Assembly (NCBI RefSeq): GCF_014698735.1
Contig: NZ_JACJTQ010000012.1
Location: 1 to 64,000 of the forward strand
Source of the DNA: Anabaena catenula FACHB-362
GTDB lineage: Bacteria; Cyanobacteriota; Cyanobacteriia; Cyanobacteriales; Nostocaceae
Length of the DNA stretch: 64,000 bases
Direction of reading: 5' to 3'
Position numbers and translations under genes: made by a program. This document shows positions 48,646 through 58,659 of the stretch, one piece after another (within the stretch, counting starts at the first letter, position 1; every line of letters starts with the position of its first letter). Below the pieces are notes generated by a model. The model saw only the letters and a list, made by a program, of their open reading frames with translations, was not told the origin of the DNA and made no database searches.

Positions 48646-50568
48646 ATGGCTACTTATCGTGCTTTACCAACATTAACTATAGATGGTGCAAATGCTCCTG
48701 ACAAATTGATGGATGATATTCTTCAGATTTCTATAGAAGAAAGTCTTCATCGTCCAGGGATGTTTACTTTAGTAATTCAAAATGATTACTATCCAGGTCA
48801 TCAAGAAGATCAAGTTTGGCGTTATAAGGATTTATTACAAATTGGTAAATCTATCAAGATTGGATTTAAGTCTAGTACCACAGAATCCGTAGATTATAGT
48901 GATGAACAACCAGGAGATATTATAGAGGGAGAAATTACAGCTATTGATACTCATTTTACCGATAAATCTCAAGCTCCTATCATAGTTCAAGGTTATGATG
49001 TTTCCCATCGCTTACATCGTGGCCGTTATAACCGTTCTTTTGTGGAAATGACTGATAGTGATATTGTCAGAAAAATTATTCAACAAGTAGGCATAAAACC
49101 TGGCACTATTGATCCTAGTGGTGTTGTTCATAAGTATGTTTTTCAAGAGAACCAAACTAATATGGAATTTTTGCGGGAAAGAGCCGCACGCATTGGTTTT
49201 GAAATGTATATTAAAAACGGTCAACTTTTCTTCTGTAAACCTAAAGCTGATTCTCAAGAATTAAATCTTCAATGGTTAGTAGATTTACATAGTTTTCGGA
49301 TCAGAATCACCAGTGCAGAACAGGTGAAAGAAGTTGAAGTTAGAGGTTGGGATTACACTACAAAAAAATCAATTGTATCTACAGCAAAAACTGCAAAAGT
49401 TATTACTAATACCAAAAATGGCAAGGGTAGTGATACAAGTAATAAGTTTAAAGGAAAACCACCAACACCAAAAATGATAGTGGTGGATCAACCAGTTTTT
49501 AATACTAAAGAAGCAGATGCAATGGCGCAAGCTTTGTGTGATGAACTGGGAGGACAATTTATCTATGCTGATGCTAAAGCTGAGGGTGATACTTTAATTC
49601 GTCCTGGAAAAACTGTTAACCTGACAGAAATGGGACAACATGATGGTAAATACTACATTACTGAAACTCGTCATACTTACCACGACCGTATTTACAGCAC
49701 AGAATTTAGTGTGCGGGGTTTGCGGGGAGGAGACTTGCTGAGTACCCTTGCACCTCAAACAAAATTACAACCAGGACAAACACTTTTAGTCGGTATTGTT
49801 ACTGATAATTTAGACCCCGACGGCTTAGGTCGAGTCAAAGTCAAGTTTCCTACACTTAACGAAAAAGAGGATAGTAACTGGGCGAGAGTAGTTGCTTTGG
49901 GGGCGGGGAAATCTCGCGGAATGTATTGGCTTCCAGAAATAAATGATGAGGTGTTAGTAGCATTTGAACACGGAGATATTCACCGTCCCTATATTATTGG
50001 TGGTGTTTGGAATGGGAAAGATCCTACCCCTAGAAAAATAAATGAAACAGTTGTTAAGGGTCTAGTACGTATCCGGGAAGAAAAAACCCGTCATGGTCAC
50101 AAAGTCACATTTGTTGATGAAGATGGTAAAGAAAAGCGGGGATACTATATCAAGACTGCTGGTGGACACTCTCTACACTTTAACGACACGCAAAAATTTA
50201 TTGAGTTAAAAACTATTGGAGGCCATAAAATCCGTCTGGATGATAAAAAGAAGAGTATAGAAATTATTACATCTGGACGACAGAAAATATCGATAAATGA
50301 CAGGGATGGTAGCATCAGTATAAATGCGAGGACTAGAATTAATAATAATGCTGCTACTTCGATTAGTTCTACTGCAAGTTCTATTAACACTAACGCAACC
50401 GCAAATTTAAATATGACATCTGGTGCTATGACTGGAATAAAAGCTGGTGGTGCTATTGATATTAGTGCTGGTGGTGCAATTAGTATCAAGGCCGCTGGTA
50501 ATATTTCCCTCACGGCTCCTACTATTACACTTACTGGCTTAGTGCTGCGGAATGGTTTACCTATTTAA
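48646..50568 (+). CDS. VgrG-like spike/hub protein (Afp8-like)
   Basis: A 640-residue central spike protein. Residues 1-380 hold gp27-like hub text (DDILQISIEESLHRPGMFTL, VQGYDVSHRLHRGRYNRSF, MEFLRERAARIGFEMYI), then the gp5 OB-fold LLVGIVTDNLDPDGLGRVKV with NWARVV and WLPEINDEVLVAFEHGD, as in VgrG. The C-terminal part is a beta-helix of short repeats (TSGRQKISIN, GGAIDISAGGAISIKAAG). No PAAR gene is seen nearby, so the tip may be formed by this helix itself (ending LTAPTITLTGLVLRNG). Confidence 0.92.
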   Translation: MATYRALPTLTIDGANAPDKLMDDILQISIEESLHRPGMFTLVIQNDYYPGHQEDQVWRYKDLLQIGKSIKIGFKSSTTESVDYSDEQPGDIIEGEITAIDTHFTDKSQAPIIVQGYDVSHRLHRGRYNRSFVEMTDSDIVRKIIQQVGIKPGTIDPSGVVHKYVFQENQTNMEFLRERAARIGFEMYIKNGQLFFCKPKADSQELNLQWLVDLHSFRIRITSAEQVKEVEVRGWDYTTKKSIVSTAKTAKVITNTKNGKGSDTSNKFKGKPPTPKMIVVDQPVFNTKEADAMAQALCDELGGQFIYADAKAEGDTLIRPGKTVNLTEMGQHDGKYYITETRHTYHDRIYSTEFSVRGLRGGDLLSTLAPQTKLQPGQTLLVGIVTDNLDPDGLGRVKVKFPTLNEKEDSNWARVVALGAGKSRGMYWLPEINDEVLVAFEHGDIHRPYIIGGVWNGKDPTPRKINETVVKGLVRIREEKTRHGHKVTFVDEDGKEKRGYYIKTAGGHSLHFNDTQKFIELKTIGGHKIRLDDKKKSIEIITSGRQKISINDRDGSISINARTRINNNAATSISSTASSINTNATANLNMTSGAMTGIKAGGAIDISAGGAISIKAAGNISLTAPTITLTGLVLRNGLPI

Positions 50569-50773
50569 ACAACTGCATAAGTTGAATTTAAGTAAGAATT
50601 CAGGAGTCAGAATGTCTGATCAAACCGTAGATTATCAAATGGTGATTTGTGGCGTAATCATTAAAAAGCTGACTGCTCAATACTAATAGCTGAACGCTTA
50701 CGAATTTAATTGCAGTTATTAAGAAGGTAAAAAGTTGTTAATCTTTGGAAACATCAATTGAAAATTAATTGCT

Positions 50774-51211
50774 ATGCTTGACGAAAGTTATAACTTACAA
50801 GAACCTGACTATATTGGTGCAGGATTTGGTTTTCCCTTACGAGTCAATGTCCAGGGAGGAGTCCAACTCAGCGCGGCTACATCAAATATTGAAGAGTCTA
50901 TTATGATCATTCTCCGCACAGATTTAGGGGAACGGGTATATCGACCTAATTTCGGTTCGCGCTTGTCTGATTTAGTCTTTGAGCCATTAAGTACCCAAAC
51001 TTTATTATTAATTCGTCGCTACGTTGAAGAAGCTTTACAAATGTGGGAACCACGCATCATTTTAAAAGAAGTACGTGCTGATCCCGATCCCATCAGGGGC
51101 AAAGTCGATGTGGTAATAGAATATCAACCCAAAAATAGTTCCGATCCTCGTAGTTTGGTATATCCCTTTTATTTAGAATCACGGGAATCAGTAGAAGAAA
51201 TAGAGGAATAG
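50774..51211 (+). CDS. gp25-like baseplate wedge protein (Afp9-like)
   Basis: A 145-residue protein of the T4 gp25 family. Motifs are GAGFGFPLRVN near the start, EESIMIILRTDLGERVYRPNFGS, LSDLVFEP and VRADPDPIRGKVDVVIEY. gp25 proteins join the baseplate to the first sheath ring. It lies 205 bases after the spike gene and just before the baseplate J gene. Confidence 0.93.
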   Translation: MLDESYNLQEPDYIGAGFGFPLRVNVQGGVQLSAATSNIEESIMIILRTDLGERVYRPNFGSRLSDLVFEPLSTQTLLLIRRYVEEALQMWEPRIILKEVRADPDPIRGKVDVVIEYQPKNSSDPRSLVYPFYLESRESVEEIEE

Positions 51212-51255
51212 AAACAAAAAATCGTGAGAATAATTAACAAATTACTGAACTAAAA

Positions 51256-53487
51256 ATGGACTTTGACTTTTTACCTAAACTACCAAAATCAAATCTTGAT
51301 GACCGTACTTTTAAGGATTTAGTAGAAGAGTGTATTCTCCGCATTCCTCGTTACTGTCCTGAGTGGACAAATCACAATCCTAGTGATCCAGGAATTACGT
51401 TGATTGAAATGTTTGCTTGGTTGACAGATCAAATGTTGCTGAGATTCAATCAAGTTCCCCGTCGCAATTATGTGACTTTCTTGGAATTGCTGGGAATTCG
51501 TCTGAATCCTCCCACACCTGCTAGATGTGAACTGATATTTTACTTATCTATATCTCAGTCGTCTGATGTGAGGATACCTTTTGCTACTGAAGTAGCCACA
51601 GTACGGACAGAAACTGAAGAAGCAGTTATTTTTACTACTGACCGTGAATTAGTGATTGGTAATCCCCAAATCAAACATTTACTAACAGCAGATATAGAAG
51701 AAGAAATACCTCAACAATTGCGCGATCGCACTCCCGATGATAGACAATGGCAGAACTTAGAAGAAACATTCCTCTTTGAGCAAGTCACACCTGGTAACTG
51801 TTTCTATCTCATATTGGCAGACCCAGAAAACTCCATAGCCGGAAATGTCATTGCTATCACCTTCAAAGGAGAAGCTGCGATTACTACCGGCATTAACCCC
51901 GATGCTCCCCCCCGTCAGTGGGAAGCGTGGAATGGAATTAATTGGCAGCCAATTCTGCGAGTTAAAGATGATGATCAAACTAAAGGTTTTAGTTTTAGCG
52001 ATATTTCCGATCCATTAGAAGGCGCAGATGTAATTTTACATTTACCTCAGCAATTACCAGAAACGGATTTTGGCACTAACTATAGAGGTAATTGGATACG
52101 CTGCATTTACACTGCTCCTAACGAAACTCAACCCAGCTATAGTCGTTCTCCCAGCATAGTTGGTTTGGCTGCAAGTAGCATTGGCGGTGCGGTTGATGCT
52201 ACCCAATGTATCCGGGTAGAAAATGAATTTCTGGGGATTAGTAATGGCAAACCAGGTCAGTCATTTGAATTGCAAAGCCAACTTAGTTTAGAGCGAGTCC
52301 GAGAACAAGGAGAGTACATTCAGATCACAACAGTAGAGGGAGGAATCGAAGATTGGATAGAAGTTCCTAACTTTGGTGGATCTCGTCCTGAAGACCAACA
52401 TTACACCATTGATTCTCAAACGGGGATAGTCCAATTTGGCCCCCTAGTTCGAGAACCAAGCCAACTGCAACAAGCTACACAGCAAAGAAGTCAAGTGCAA
52501 TCAGTCGGGAGAATTATCAGACGCGAAAATGTAGATACACGCAATTTCGCCTATATTCAACCACAAGCTACTACTAGCGGTGGTAACGTCGTTTTGGAAA
52601 GACAGTATGGTAAAGTTCCTCCATTAGGGTCAGAAATTTACATCATGGCATACCGCACAGGAGGAGGTAGTTGGGGTAACGTCCAAGCGGGGAAAATTAC
52701 AGTCATTAAAAGTTCTATTCCCTATGTGAAAAGCGTGATCAATTATCAGCCGGCTCGTGGTGGTACTGATGCAGAATCTTTAGATGAAGCGGTGATTAGA
52801 GTGCCGGAATTACTGCGTACCCGTGAATCTGCCGTTACTCCAGAAGATTTTGAGCGCGTAGCAAAAGCAGCAGCTAATAGAGGTGTGGCTCGTGTTCATG
52901 CTCTGACTAAACCTGAACATACTACAGCCGGGATCGTGCGGTTATTGGTTGTACCGAAAAAAGTCGATGTTGATAACTTTGATTTTGATCGGGGGATGCA
53001 CCCTGATGAATATTTTGATTTGTCTAATCAACTGAAAACAGAAATTTTGGACTACATGAGCGATCGCAAACCTTTGGGTGTACAAGTAAAATTAGAAGCA
53101 CCAGAATATGTGGGCGTAAGTGTAGAAACTGAAGTAATTTTAGAACCACAGTACAATAACCCACGGGATCAAGAAGCCATCCGTTCTCAATTACTATCAG
53201 CCTTGTACAGCTTTTTAAATCCACTCATCGGCGGACTTGAACATCAAGGTTGGGAATTAGGTAGGTGTGTCTATCCTTCAGATATTTTTGCTATCTGTCG
53301 TCAAATTCCTGGAGTGCGTTATCTCGGAGCCGTAAAATTATACAGTTTGCGTAAATTTGGCGGCGACTGGTTTCGCGCAGACATCCCAGAACTAGAAATT
53401 GATCCAGGATCTTTGGGACTGATTTGTTCTTGGGACGATCAAAATCCTCAACTAGCATCAGGCCACATCATTGAATTTAGAGATTAA
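51256..53487 (+). CDS. Baseplate protein J family (Afp11-like)
   Basis: A 743-residue baseplate wedge component. The N-terminus reads DFLPKLPKSNLDDRTFKDLV then CPEWTNHNPSDPGITLIEMF and WLTDQMLLRFNQVP, as in Afp11/Pvc11-type proteins. The C-terminal half holds the baseplate J core: PARGGTDAESLDEAVIRVPE, RESAVTPEDFERVA and KPLGVQVKLEAPEYVGVSVE. It is long because of an inserted beta-rich middle. It is followed by the tail protein I gene 22 bases later. Confidence 0.92.
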   Translation: MDFDFLPKLPKSNLDDRTFKDLVEECILRIPRYCPEWTNHNPSDPGITLIEMFAWLTDQMLLRFNQVPRRNYVTFLELLGIRLNPPTPARCELIFYLSISQSSDVRIPFATEVATVRTETEEAVIFTTDRELVIGNPQIKHLLTADIEEEIPQQLRDRTPDDRQWQNLEETFLFEQVTPGNCFYLILADPENSIAGNVIAITFKGEAAITTGINPDAPPRQWEAWNGINWQPILRVKDDDQTKGFSFSDISDPLEGADVILHLPQQLPETDFGTNYRGNWIRCIYTAPNETQPSYSRSPSIVGLAASSIGGAVDATQCIRVENEFLGISNGKPGQSFELQSQLSLERVREQGEYIQITTVEGGIEDWIEVPNFGGSRPEDQHYTIDSQTGIVQFGPLVREPSQLQQATQQRSQVQSVGRIIRRENVDTRNFAYIQPQATTSGGNVVLERQYGKVPPLGSEIYIMAYRTGGGSWGNVQAGKITVIKSSIPYVKSVINYQPARGGTDAESLDEAVIRVPELLRTRESAVTPEDFERVAKAAANRGVARVHALTKPEHTTAGIVRLLVVPKKVDVDNFDFDRGMHPDEYFDLSNQLKTEILDYMSDRKPLGVQVKLEAPEYVGVSVETEVILEPQYNNPRDQEAIRSQLLSALYSFLNPLIGGLEHQGWELGRCVYPSDIFAICRQIPGVRYLGAVKLYSLRKFGGDWFRADIPELEIDPGSLGLICSWDDQNPQLASGHIIEFRD

Positions 53488-53509
53488 GTTGGGGCAGAAT
53501 TAAGAAAGT

Positions 53510-54505
53510 ATGAGTCAAGCAATTTCCCGTGAAATTTTAGCGATATCGTTGACTTCTATGCAACCTCCACAAGAGGCTGCATCAAACAGCTTAACACTCA
53601 AAGATAGTAAAACTGACGAACCAATTAATAACGAACTGCTGCTCCGACCTGGAGAAGTTGGTCAAATGTTGCTGAGGCTGGTAAATGTGGCAAATCGTCC
53701 ACTACGATGGCAACTTAGAATTGCGGGTGATTTTCCCTATGAATGGTGTGAATGGAATCAACCAGATTTTGAAGAAATTGCGCCTAACCAAAAAATTGAA
53801 AGAGAGATCGCCTTCAAGGTTACAGAGGACTTTTTTGAAAATCAGTTAATCTTAAATCCAGAAAACCCACTACTACAAATTAATTACCAGAGTCAAATTT
53901 ATATTTATATAGATGAAGGTAGAGAACCACAACTCATACAATATCGAATCTTTAACCTTTTAGTCCGTCCCAGTCATACCTACCTGGATTTCTTACCTGC
54001 ACTCTATAGAGAAGTAGACTTCATCGGGCGATTTGTCAGCATTTTAGAGCAAGCTTTTGACCCCGCAGTCCAAACTCTCGATACACTTTGGGCATATCTA
54101 GACCCGATCACAGCCCCCAACGCCTTACTTCCCTTTCTCGCACATTGGGTAGGCTGGGAAATGGATAGCCGTTGGGATATAGAAAGACAACGGCATCTCA
54201 TCCGCAATGCGATCGTCCTTTACCGTTGGCATGGTACTCGGTATGGTTTGCGTTTGTACCTGCATCTTTATACAGGCTTACCTTTAGAGCAAATTCAGAT
54301 TAGAGAAATTTTTGAGCAAGGTTTTGTCCTGGGGTCAACACATATAGGTGAAGACTCAATGCTGGGAGGCGGTCGTCCCTATCATTTCATTGTAGAAATA
54401 TATCTGGAACAGTCCACAGAAATTGATGAAGAATTAGTTAGAGACATTATTGAACGTCAAAAACCTGCTTTTTGTACGTATGACCTAGAGATCAGGAACT
54501 TGTGA
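53510..54505 (+). CDS. Tail protein I family baseplate protein (Afp12-like) with Ig-like N-terminus
   Basis: A 331-residue protein. The C-terminal 180 residues are tail-protein-I: YLDFLPALYREVDFIGRFVS, LDTLWAYLDPITAPNALLPF, LAHWVGWEMDSRW and RNAIVLYRWHGTRYGLRLYL. The first 150 residues are an added Ig-like module (LRPGEVGQMLLRLVNVANRP, then WQLRIAG, EWCEW) that resembles the beta modules in the locus membrane proteins. It is the last injection gene; about 250 bases then lead to the unrelated lipocalin gene. The N-terminal addition could attach the baseplate to a membrane or fibre partner. Confidence 0.88.
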   Translation: MSQAISREILAISLTSMQPPQEAASNSLTLKDSKTDEPINNELLLRPGEVGQMLLRLVNVANRPLRWQLRIAGDFPYEWCEWNQPDFEEIAPNQKIEREIAFKVTEDFFENQLILNPENPLLQINYQSQIYIYIDEGREPQLIQYRIFNLLVRPSHTYLDFLPALYREVDFIGRFVSILEQAFDPAVQTLDTLWAYLDPITAPNALLPFLAHWVGWEMDSRWDIERQRHLIRNAIVLYRWHGTRYGLRLYLHLYTGLPLEQIQIREIFEQGFVLGSTHIGEDSMLGGGRPYHFIVEIYLEQSTEIDEELVRDIIERQKPAFCTYDLEIRNL

Positions 54506-54751
54506 ACTCAAAGAGCAAAAAATTTTGGGGGTTCATTTGCCGCATTGCTGTAGCATTTATTTGCGGTAGCAGGCATTGTAACACCGATAGGATGTTGAAC
54601 ATGGGCGAATTGTAGCTTTTGAGTTATTGTTGTGAGAGATAATAACTTTACTACGGAGCGCCTTATCTTTTATACTTGTTTTTAGGCGAAAGTATTGATA
54701 TATGTATAACTTTTGTTCACAATCTCTTAGTACTTTATACTCACCCAAGTC

Positions 54752-55180
54752 ATGACAAAAGAAAAATTTGTAGGAACTTGGAAACTAGTATCCTGGGAAA
54801 TCCGAGATGAAAATGGTAATGTGGCTTACCCCTTTGGTAAAGATGCTTACGGCTTGCTGATGTATACCGAAGATGGATATATGTCTTCAAGTTTAGCAAC
54901 AGCTAACCGCCCCAATTTTACTGCTTTTGATTTGCTTGGAGGAATTATAGAGGAACAGGTAAGGGCAGCTAAGACTTACTTCTCGTATTGCAGCAAGTAT
55001 GAAGTTAAGGAAAAGAGTGTGATTCATTACGTTGAAAGTAGCTTATTTCCAAATTGGGTTGGTACTGTTCAGGAACGCTTTTTTGAATTTAATCAAGACA
55101 ATCAAATGATATTGAGTACAGAGCCAATGTTAATAGAAGGTAAGCAGCAGACTAACTATTTGATTTGGCAGCATGTTTAA
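54752..55180 (+). CDS. Lipocalin-like domain protein
   Basis: A 142-residue small barrel protein. It begins KFVGTWKLVSWEIRDENGNV, the usual lipocalin-like opening, followed by PFGKDAYGLLMYTEDGYMS and QERFFEFNQDN. There is no signal peptide. These proteins bind small hydrophobic molecules and are often encoded near oxidoreductases; here a P450 and an SDR follow. A shared small-molecule pathway is suggested by context. Confidence 0.82.
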   Translation: MTKEKFVGTWKLVSWEIRDENGNVAYPFGKDAYGLLMYTEDGYMSSSLATANRPNFTAFDLLGGIIEEQVRAAKTYFSYCSKYEVKEKSVIHYVESSLFPNWVGTVQERFFEFNQDNQMILSTEPMLIEGKQQTNYLIWQHV

Positions 55181-55382
55181 AGCAAGAAATGGAAGGATAG
55201 AGAGTTACTGTATTTCTACAAGCTTTGAGTCATAAAATACTCTGTCACCTCCTTGAGCAAGATATCTGAAATGGAAGTTCTTACCTGCTATCAGTATCAT
55301 GTAAGTTTTTCTGACAAGATGATCGGCTTTATGAACAAACAGGAATAAGCCTTATAAATTCGTTTTCAAAGAGGAGAGAAAT

Positions 55383-56627
55383 ATGGAGATTAGTCAACAA
55401 AAGCCAAACATAATGCCCTATAGTTTTGTTTCTGAAGAGTTCTTGAATAATCCTTATCCAACGTATGCTTGGTTGCGTGAAAACGCTCCCGTGTATTGGA
55501 GTGAGGAACTTCAGGCATGGGTTGTGTCACGATATGATGATGTGACCAAAGCTCTTGCATGTCATCAAATAGCAGCAGATAGAATCACGCCACGCTTTCT
55601 GCAACTACCAAAGGCTGAACAGAAACGCTACAAAACATTCGCCGAAAGAATGAAAATGTGGATGCTGCTCTTGGACAAACCTGAACACTCTCGACTCAGA
55701 CGATTAGTTAGTTCTGCGCTGGATAGTAGTGTCGTGTTGAGATTTCAGTCGAGCATTACTCGCTTGGTTGACGAGATGCTCAAGGACTACAAAAATGGTG
55801 GAAGCATGGATTTCATTGCTGATCTTGCTTCCCCATTACCACTTTATGTTGTATCGACGATATTGGGTATCCCAGAAGTTGGTTGGTACAAAGCAAAACT
55901 TTGCGCTGAAGCTATTGTCAACTTTGTGGGAACATCACCTAATAGCTATATTGAACGGCTTGAAAATGCTAAAGTTCATGTTGATGAGATGACCGAGTAC
56001 CTGCGTGGCATTCTGCACTGTAGGAGAAGCCAACCTCAGAATGATTTCCTCAGTGCATTTCTCAACGCAGAGGCTGAAGGACAGGTGATGAGTGAAGAGG
56101 AGATACTTGCCACTTGTATTATGATAATTTTTGCCGGTTTCGAGACTACTATGAACCTTTTAGGTAACGGACTTTTAACGCTTTTGCGATACCAAAATGT
56201 CATGGAGGACATCAGACGAGATCCTAAACTAATCCCTCTTGCAGTGAGGGAGATGTTGCGTTATGAGTCACCTGTCCAACGACTATCACGTATGGCGCTT
56301 GAAGATATCGAGTTTCAGGGCCAAAAAATCAAAAAAGGTGATTTGATCTTTTTGCTGATTGGATCGGCCAATCGCGATCCTGAAGTCTTTTCCGACCCAG
56401 ATACATTTAACATAATAAGGAATAACGATAAGCAATTAGCCTTCGGCTTTTACATCCATAAATGTCCAGGAGCTTCGCTTGCCAACATGGAAGGAGAGAT
56501 TGTTTTCACTGAGTTATTGCGGCGCTTTTCTCATATTCGTGCAGTAGATGAAAAACCGTGCTGGCAAAATAATTTATCAGTGCGATCATTGAAGACATTT
56601 CGTATAGAACTTACGGCTGCACAGTAA
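55383..56627 (+). CDS. Cytochrome P450
   Basis: A 414-residue soluble bacterial P450. It has the I-helix oxygen motif FAGFETT, EMLRYESPVQRLSR with the ExxR pair, and the haem loop FGFYIHKCPGASLAN with the cysteine ligand. The glycine usually found before the x-His in FGxGxHxC is a tyrosine here. AGGAGAG lies well placed before ATG. The enzyme probably hydroxylates a hydrophobic substrate with separate redox partners, which are not seen nearby. It lies between a lipocalin-like and an SDR gene. Confidence 0.92.
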   Translation: MEISQQKPNIMPYSFVSEEFLNNPYPTYAWLRENAPVYWSEELQAWVVSRYDDVTKALACHQIAADRITPRFLQLPKAEQKRYKTFAERMKMWMLLLDKPEHSRLRRLVSSALDSSVVLRFQSSITRLVDEMLKDYKNGGSMDFIADLASPLPLYVVSTILGIPEVGWYKAKLCAEAIVNFVGTSPNSYIERLENAKVHVDEMTEYLRGILHCRRSQPQNDFLSAFLNAEAEGQVMSEEEILATCIMIIFAGFETTMNLLGNGLLTLLRYQNVMEDIRRDPKLIPLAVREMLRYESPVQRLSRMALEDIEFQGQKIKKGDLIFLLIGSANRDPEVFSDPDTFNIIRNNDKQLAFGFYIHKCPGASLANMEGEIVFTELLRRFSHIRAVDEKPCWQNNLSVRSLKTFRIELTAAQ

Positions 56628-56800
56628 CATTCATTGATCAGCCCGCAGTCTACGGAGAACTTAACATGAGCTTCTCAAAGAGTTAGCAACCGTCCTGCTA
56701 CAGTTTCGCAACAAATCCCATATCTGAAGATAGGGGCTTGATATAAGAACGCCTTGCAAAGGCGTAGTCTCAAAGGTTAAAAAAAAAAGGGAGCAAACGT

Positions 56801-57550
56801 ATGACACGGCAATTGGATGGAAAAGTCGGACTTGTCACTGGAGCTTCATCTGGAATTGGTAGGGCAACAGCGATCGCATTTGCACGTAGTGGAGCGAAGG
56901 TCATAGCTGCCAGCCGTCGCGTCATTGAAGGCGAGGAGACGGTACGGTATATACAAGAGGCAGGAGGTGAGGCTATTTTCATCAAGACCGATGTGTCAAA
57001 AGAGGCGGAAATGGAGATGCTGGTTAACAAGACCATAGATACTTATGGTCGTCTTGACTGCGCTTTCAACAACGCTGGAATTGCAACTTTCAGTCCACTC
57101 TGCGATATGTCGGAAGAGGACTGGGATTACATGATCGACGTGAACCTGAAAGGAGTATGGCTTTCTCTCAAGTACGAGATCAGAGCAATGCTCAAACAAG
57201 GTGTCGGCACAATAGTCAACATGGCTTCCATCGGTGGTATCGTTGGTTGTGCAGGTTATACCAGCTACTGTGCTAGTAAAGGTGGGGTCATCGCCTTAAC
57301 CCGAGCGGCAGCATTGGAATATGCTCAATTCGGCCTTCGTATCAATGTTGTGAGTCCTGCTTTTATTGAGACCAATATGCTGGCTACTGTTCCCGCAGAT
57401 ATGCTCCCTCAAATCAAGGCAAGGCATCCCATAGGACGTGTTGGCAAGCCGGAGGAAGTCGCAGAAGCGGTAGTGTGGTTATGCTCGGACGCGGCTTCCT
57501 TCGTTACGGGGCATAACATGATGATCGACGGAGGATATACCGTGCAGTAA
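56801..57550 (+). CDS. Short-chain dehydrogenase/reductase (SDR)
   Basis: A 249-residue classical SDR. The NAD(P) motif TGASSGIGRA is near residue 14, NNAGI follows near 89, and the catalytic Ser and Tyr-x-x-x-Lys lie in MASIGG and YTSYCASKGG. The C-terminus (NMMIDGGYTVQ) is also typical. AAGGGAG precedes the ATG. It probably oxidises a hydroxyl or reduces a ketone on the substrate of the P450, but specificity cannot be read. Confidence 0.92.
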   Translation: MTRQLDGKVGLVTGASSGIGRATAIAFARSGAKVIAASRRVIEGEETVRYIQEAGGEAIFIKTDVSKEAEMEMLVNKTIDTYGRLDCAFNNAGIATFSPLCDMSEEDWDYMIDVNLKGVWLSLKYEIRAMLKQGVGTIVNMASIGGIVGCAGYTSYCASKGGVIALTRAAALEYAQFGLRINVVSPAFIETNMLATVPADMLPQIKARHPIGRVGKPEEVAEAVVWLCSDAASFVTGHNMMIDGGYTVQ

Positions 57551-57591
57551 GAAGGTGATTATGCAAATGGCACTTCGGATAAAGCGATCGC

Positions 57592-57758
57592 CTACCTTGG
57601 GATCGCGTAGAGGCGAAGTTCACCCCGCTTCAAATGTTCAGCTAAAGCTAACAAACGAACGATTACGCCCCTGTGCTTTTGATAGCCTTCTGCTGCTCCA
57701 TCTCCATCAGGCTAGAAGCGATCAATAATGACGCGATACCTGCGGCAGACGTAGCTAT
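57592..57758 (-). pseudogene. Decayed reading frame remnant
   Basis: On the minus strand a frame reads SYVCRRYRVIIDRF, a stop, then PDGDGAAEGYQKHRG and VIVRLLALAEHLKRGELRLY. The text is more gene-like than random, but it has an in-frame stop and no start. The family is not recognised. It lies just after the SDR gene. Confidence 0.3.
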
Positions 57759-57849
57759 CGCTTTTTAAATTGTTTCTAATTTTACTGACAATGACTTTAA
57801 GAATTTCAGTCAATTCAAGTAACTGGTGAATTTGCCCAGAGAGCATTCT

Positions 57850-58074
<225 letters not shown>

Positions 58075-58335
58075 GGCTCCAAGATTAGTTTTACAGCGAT
58101 TTCAACACCAGATAAAGGATTGGTGAGCATAGTCTCAGTGCTTTAGCTATAGAGAACCTGAACAAGGTCTATCGGTAGGTCTAATTTTGACTTCACCAAC
58201 AGCATCGGTTGCTCATTTCAACCCATAGATAGAGTGTAGTTTCTGCCTTGTGATTAATAAATTCCTGACAAACAATGCTTAATTTTGGGTACTAAGGTGG
58301 TGACTCGCCTAGTTTTGTAAGTGAGGTTAATAATC

Positions 58336-58581
58336 ATGTCAGATCAAATTATTACATCTAGTTTGTTTATTGGGTTGAATGACTCTAATTTACTTGAAGA
58401 ATTAGATAATAAAGCTGTTGAAGTAATTAGCGGAGGACAAGGTCCCCTTGTTTTCTACGCGTGTCCTCAAAACCGATATGTCACCAACTACAATGGTAAT
58501 AGCTGGTACAGAGGCTCCAAAGGTTGTGATGTATATGGGCGCAATGAAGTACCTCCAGAAGTTCTAAATGCAGCAGTCTAA
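58336..58581 (+). CDS. Small peptide with double-glycine leader (RiPP-like candidate)
   Basis: An 81-residue protein from the ATG at 58336; the longer GTG start at 58321 would lie over the GAGG ribosome-binding site. The N-terminal part reads MSDQIITSSL, then LLEELDNKAVEVISGG, a leader ending in Gly-Gly of the kind cut by C39-type peptidase transporters. The 45-residue remainder has two cysteines (YACPQNR, KGCDVY), several aromatics and SWYRGSKG. No modifying enzyme or transporter lies in the window next to it, though a P450, an SDR and a lipocalin-like gene are upstream. A secreted peptide is possible. Confidence 0.6.
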   Translation: MSDQIITSSLFIGLNDSNLLEELDNKAVEVISGGQGPLVFYACPQNRYVTNYNGNSWYRGSKGCDVYGRNEVPPEVLNAAV

Positions 58582-58659
58582 GGCATTCAAGTAGCCTCCG
58601 TGTAGAGAAGTCAGATGAGGTCGAAAATCTCCCATCCGGTTTTGTAGACAAGTTGCTCT

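Noticed and set aside
24282-54505. Prophage
   Set aside because: Sheath, tube and baseplate genes are present but no capsid, portal, terminase, integrase or lysis genes; AAA+, DUF4255 and DUF4157 genes point to an injection system.
37424-54505. Type VI secretion system
   Set aside because: No TssJLM membrane complex, ClpV or paired TssB/TssC sheath; a single-chain sheath and Afp-like baseplate fit eCIS.
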